Part shown: in pieces, positions 3,802-6,807 of the stretch
Numbering within the stretch: the stretch's first letter is position 1
How the letters are laid out: the number at the start of each line of letters is the position of its first letter
DNA from: an uncultured Clostridium sp.
GTDB taxonomy: Bacteria; Bacillota; Clostridia; TANB77; CAG-508
Assembly (NCBI GenBank): GCA_948465625.1
Contig: CAOJXM010000059.1
Span: 1-6,807, forward strand
DNA: 6,807 nucleotides
Direction of reading: 5' to 3'
Translations under genes and position numbers: made by a program
Notes under the pieces: model-generated
The model's database searches: none
What the model saw: only the letters and a program-made list of their open reading frames with translations
Told to the model about the DNA's origin: nothing

Positions 3802-6198
3802 TTATTTTCTAAGTTCTGCTTGCAATTCTTTTTCTAAATTATGAAGCATTTGCTCCATTACCTCATTTACTTCTTCATCGGTCAAGGTTCTTTCCTTAAT
3901 TCTAAAGGTTAATGCATATGCTACACTCTTTTTATTTTCTCCTAATTTGGCATCACGATATACATCAAATAGTTCCATACTTTCTAACAATTTTTTACCT
4001 GACTTTTGAATGATTTTTTCAATTTGTGCTACTTCTACTTCTTCGTTTACCACTACTGCAATATCTCTAGTTAATGCAGGAAACTTTGGAATTTCTACAT
4101 ATTTTTTTGTTGTTTTTGCATATTTTACCATTTTTTCTAAATTAACTTCTGCTAACACTACTTTTTGAGAAATATCATAATTTTCCAGTACCATTGGATG
4201 TACTTCACCAAAAGTAGCAATTACATCCACCCCAACTTTTAGGTTGGCTGTTTTTCCTGGATGATAACTCTTATTGTTTTCTTCTCTTACTACATCATAT
4301 CTTGCAACTCCTGCTGTTTTCATTATATTTTCTACCATTCCTTTTAATACATAAAAATCAGCATTCTTTCCATACATTCCAATCGTAATGATACTATCTT
4401 CTTCTGGTACTTCTTCTTGTTCTATTACTTGGTTTTTATTTTTATACGTTCTTGCAATCTCAAACAATTCTACCTCTTTATTCTTTTTAGAAGCATTAAA
4501 AGCTAACGCTTGCATCATACTTGGTATCGTTGAAGTTCTCATAATCGTATAATCCTCACTTAATGGATTTTTAATGTGAATTACTTCATCACTTAACTCT
4601 ACTTCTGATTTTTCTAAATCCTCAGATGTTAAAAATCCATAAGTACAAATTTGAGACAAACCACTATTTACTAATAATTGTTTTATATCATCTTCCATTT
4701 TCTGCTTTTTTGTTTTTACCCCTAAAGTGGTATCTGCCTTGATTAAAGTTGTTGGTAATTTATCATACCCATAAAATCTTAAAACTTCTTCTGCCAAATC
4801 CGCTACATGCTCTATGTCTGTTCTAAAATAAGGTGCTGTTACCATTCCTTTTTCTACTTTCATTCCTAGCTTTTCTAATGTACTTATCATATCTTGCTCT
4901 GGTATTTCTAATCCAATTAAACCATTGATTCTTTTTACATCCAATTCTACTTGATGAACTGATTGCTTAGTTGGATATACATCAATCATTCCCTCGATGC
5001 TTTCTCCTGCACCAACCATCTCTACCAACTCTACTGCTCGATTAACTGCTCTTATTGCATTTTCTGCAGACAATCCCTTTTCATAACGAGAAGAAGCTTC
5101 TGTTCGTAATCCAACCTTTTTAGCTGTCATCCTTACACTTGCTCCGTTAAACACAGCTGACTCAAATACAACTGTTGTTGTATCTTTTTCGATTTCCGAA
5201 TTTTGTCCTCCCATCACACCAGCAATGGCAACAGGTTTCTTAGCATCTGCTATTACTAGCATTTCTTCTGATAAAGTTCTTGCTTGGTCATCTAATGTTA
5301 CAATCGTTTCTTCCTTTTTGGCTCTTCTTACAATAATCTCTTTTCCTTCAATCGAATTGATATCAAAAGCATGCATTGGTTGCCCCATTTCTAGCATAAC
5401 ATAGTTTGTAATATCCACTATATTATTAATGCTCCTTACACCACATGCAGCTAATCTCTTCTTAAGCCATGTTGGCGAAGCTCCTATCTTCACATTTTTT
5501 ACCATTCTAGCAATATAGCGATAACATAAATCTGGTGCCTCAATTTTTACTCTTAACCCTTCTAACTCTTCCTTATTCTCTACTTTCTTCTCCTCTATAT
5601 TTTTACGTGGATTTTTAAACTCTGTATGCAAAGACACAGCTACTTCTCTTCCTAAACCTTCCATTGATAAACAATCTGGACGATTTGGTGTAATTTCAAA
5701 ATCCAAAATATCCTCTCGTAAATCCAAAACCTCAACAATATCTTGCCCTAGCTTACTTTCCTCTTCCTTTGGCAAAATCATAATACCATGTTCAATTTGC
5801 CCTGGATAATTTGCCAAATCCAAGTTTAACTCTCCAACCGAGCACATCATGCCACAAGAATCCACTCCACGTAACTTTCCTGCTTTAATCTTTACACCAC
5901 CAGGTAGTTCTGAGCCATCTTTTGCAATTGGTACAATGTCTCCTACCTTCACGTTGGTAGCTCCTGTAACAATTTGTAAAACCTCCTCTTTTACATCCAC
6001 CTTTGTCACAATCAACTTATCTGCATCTGGGTGCTTTTCTATCTCTAAAATCTTTCCTACTACAACATTTTTGATATCCTTTCCTTTTTCCTCTATTGTC
6101 TCCACCTTAGAACCTGTCATTGTCAAGATATCTGCTAACTCTTTTACTGACACATCAATATCAGCATACTCCTTTAACCATTCTACACTTGCTTTCAT
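3802..6198 (-). CDS. pheT: Phenylalanine--tRNA ligase beta subunit
   Basis: Beta subunit of the alpha2-beta2 enzyme that charges tRNA-Phe. It binds tRNA and edits mischarged tyrosine, while the alpha subunit carries the active site. At 798 residues it is full length. Domains in order: N-terminal MKASVEWLKEY; an OB-fold tRNA-binding domain (about 43-150, with VGKILEIEKHPDADKL); the B3/B4 editing region, including MARMV-like RYIARMVKNV and GQPMHAFD; a B5 domain (about 405-480) ending in DLAEEVLRFYGYD, whose acidic residues contact Mg2+ at the subunit interface; a catalytic-like core; and a C-terminal ferredoxin-fold anticodon-binding domain (about 705-798, PKFPALTRDIAVVV to the end). I chose the ATG at 6198 because AAGGAGG (6210-6204) lies five bases upstream and the protein then begins like its family. 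The frame stays open to a TTG at 6252, but that stretch is translated repeat DNA. It follows pheS by 80 bases and leads directly into murI. Confidence 0.97.
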   Translation of the reverse strand: MKASVEWLKEYADIDVSVKELADILTMTGSKVETIEEKGKDIKNVVVGKILEIEKHPDADKLIVTKVDVKEEVLQIVTGATNVKVGDIVPIAKDGSELPGGVKIKAGKLRGVDSCGMMCSVGELNLDLANYPGQIEHGIMILPKEEESKLGQDIVEVLDLREDILDFEITPNRPDCLSMEGLGREVAVSLHTEFKNPRKNIEEKKVENKEELEGLRVKIEAPDLCYRYIARMVKNVKIGASPTWLKKRLAACGVRSINNIVDITNYVMLEMGQPMHAFDINSIEGKEIIVRRAKKEETIVTLDDQARTLSEEMLVIADAKKPVAIAGVMGGQNSEIEKDTTTVVFESAVFNGASVRMTAKKVGLRTEASSRYEKGLSAENAIRAVNRAVELVEMVGAGESIEGMIDVYPTKQSVHQVELDVKRINGLIGLEIPEQDMISTLEKLGMKVEKGMVTAPYFRTDIEHVADLAEEVLRFYGYDKLPTTLIKADTTLGVKTKKQKMEDDIKQLLVNSGLSQICTYGFLTSEDLEKSEVELSDEVIHIKNPLSEDYTIMRTSTIPSMMQALAFNASKKNKEVELFEIARTYKNKNQVIEQEEVPEEDSIITIGMYGKNADFYVLKGMVENIMKTAGVARYDVVREENNKSYHPGKTANLKVGVDVIATFGEVHPMVLENYDISQKVVLAEVNLEKMVKYAKTTKKYVEIPKFPALTRDIAVVVNEEVEVAQIEKIIQKSGKKLLESMELFDVYRDAKLGENKKSVAYALTFRIKERTLTDEEVNEVMEQMLHNLEKELQAELRK

Positions 6199-6230
6199 AA
6201 TTTCCTCCTTTTCTCCTCTCCCCCCCATTA

Positions 6231-6270
6231 GGGACGGTTCTTTTTGGTCCAAGTTGGACCATTTGGGACG
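6231..6270. repeat. REP-like palindromic element between pheS and pheT
   Basis: A 17-base palindrome (TGGTCCAA-G-TTGGACCA, 6245-6261) is flanked by direct repeats: GGGACGGTTCTT begins at 6231 and GGGACGCTTCTT at 6265. Similar GGGACGGTTCT/GGTCC sequences are, from memory, common dispersed repeats in Firmicutes genomes and are often linked to REP-associated tyrosine transposases; no such transposase gene is here. The element lies inside the pheST transcript and would form an RNA hairpin there. On its 6230-6220 side it is followed by a 7-base C tract (G in the mRNA). Confidence 0.6.
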
Positions 6271-6278
6271 CTTCTTCC

Positions 6279-6807
6279 TTAAAATTGCTTTAAAAATCTA
6301 ACATCATTTTCATATAATAAACGCATGTCTTCTATTCCATATTTTGCCATTGCAATTCTTTCTACCCCAAAACCAAAGGCAAATCCTGAATATTCTTTGG
6401 GGTCAATTCCACAGTTGCTTAATACATTGGGATGTACCATTCCACAGCCTAATAGTTCAATCCAACCTTCGTTTTTACATACTCGGCATCCTTTTCCACC
6501 ACATACAAAACACGATACATCGGCTTCTGCTGATGGTTCTGTAAATGGAAAGTGATGTGGTCGAAATCTTATCTTGGTATCTTTTCCCAAGCAGTTTTTT
6601 ACAAACATTTCTAAGGTACCTTTTAAATCTGACATGGCTATATTTTTGTCAACTACTAATCCTTCAATTTGATGAAATACTGGTGAATGGGTAGCATCTA
6701 CTGCATCTGAACGATATACGGTACCAGGACAAATAATTTTGATTGGTGGTTTTTGATTTTCCATTACTCTTGCTTGCACTGGTGAGGTTTGACTTCTTAA
6801 TACAATC
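6279..6807 (-). CDS. pheS: Phenylalanine--tRNA ligase alpha subunit, C-terminal part
   Basis: The last 175 codons of the catalytic alpha subunit, which activates phenylalanine with ATP and charges tRNA-Phe. The 5' half lies beyond the right edge, and the reading frame is open up to base 6807. The fragment opens [13 protein letters not shown], matching the family's L-L-R-T-H-T-S-P-V-Q segment. Class II motif 2 is seen as VYRSD...[11 protein letters not shown], and motif 3 as [17 protein letters not shown] (about 6386-6327) near the end. A cysteine cluster [12 protein letters not shown] (6512-6477), followed by [16 protein letters not shown], is usual for bacterial PheS and may hold zinc. Nothing looks broken. 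The GTG at 6779 is an internal valine codon, not a start. Together with pheT it makes the alpha2-beta2 synthetase. The promoter and any T-box leader would be outside the window. Confidence 0.97.
   Translation of the reverse strand, partial: IVLRSQTSPVQARVMENQKPPIKIICPGTVYRSDAVDATHSPVFHQIEGLVVDKNIAMSDLKGTLEMFVKNCLGKDTKIRFRPHHFPFTEPSAEADVSCFVCGGKGCRVCKNEGWIELLGCGMVHPNVLSNCGIDPKEYSGFAFGFGVERIAMAKYGIEDMRLLYENDVRFLKQF

Noticed and set aside
6199..6252. In-frame 18-codon N-terminal extension of pheT starting at a TTG
   Set aside because: The extension is translated from the palindromic repeat, begins with a rare start codon, and lacks family similarity. The ATG at 6198 has a strong AAGGAGG site and gives the normal PheT N-terminus.
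5849..6301. Plus-strand reading frame of 150 codons antisense to pheT
   Set aside because: It mirrors the conserved tRNA-binding domain of PheT, has no promoter or ribosome binding site, and its composition is that expected of an antisense shadow.

Overview
The window comes from a low-GC Gram-positive bacterium, most likely a gut-type Clostridia member (Lachnospiraceae or a close relative). The evidence is A/T-rich DNA, near-perfect AGGAGG ribosome binding sites, TTGACA/TAAAAT vegetative promoters, and secreted proteins with aromatic glycine/tryptophan cell-wall-binding repeats. Every gene I can support lies on the minus strand, so transcription runs from high to low coordinates.

Right part (6807 to about 2905): a housekeeping block. 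It holds the 3' part of pheS (phenylalanyl-tRNA synthetase alpha, cut by the window edge), then pheT (complete, 798 aa), then 15 bases later murI (glutamate racemase), closed by a hairpin terminator. The pheS-pheT gap carries a small palindromic repeat with flanking GGGACG direct repeats that looks like a dispersed REP-type element. pheT should start at 6198, behind a strong AAGGAGG site, and not at the upstream in-frame TTG inside the repeat.

Middle part (about 2905 to 274): two adjacent, paralogous secreted proteins, each with its own promoter and terminator. The first transcribed (1706-2782) is built as X-Y-X from two kinds of beta-rich extracellular module. The second (320-1546) is built as Y-X followed by a low-complexity linker and about six cell-wall-binding repeats. 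The two genes share more than protein domains. Each has the same promoter (TTGACA, 17 bases, TAAAAT with an extended -10), the same sequence block just after the predicted transcription start, and a second hairpin beside the ribosome binding site. That second hairpin has the same AAAATA loop in both genes, but its stem differs by three compensated base pairs. This duplicated leader is the most interesting non-coding signal in the window.

Left edge (127 to 1): the first 42 codons of an AAA15-type (COG1106-like) ATPase, a family often found in phage-defence and abortive-infection loci. It has its own promoter, an inverted repeat over the -35 element, and an A/T-rich 21-base tandem repeat upstream. 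Its function cannot be settled without the neighbouring sequence.

How the genes work together: pheS and pheT make the two subunits of one enzyme. murI supplies D-glutamate for peptidoglycan. The two secreted proteins probably act in or on the cell envelope under common control. No stretch longer than 300 bases lacks a gene. I see no tRNA, rRNA, CRISPR array or complete transposon.
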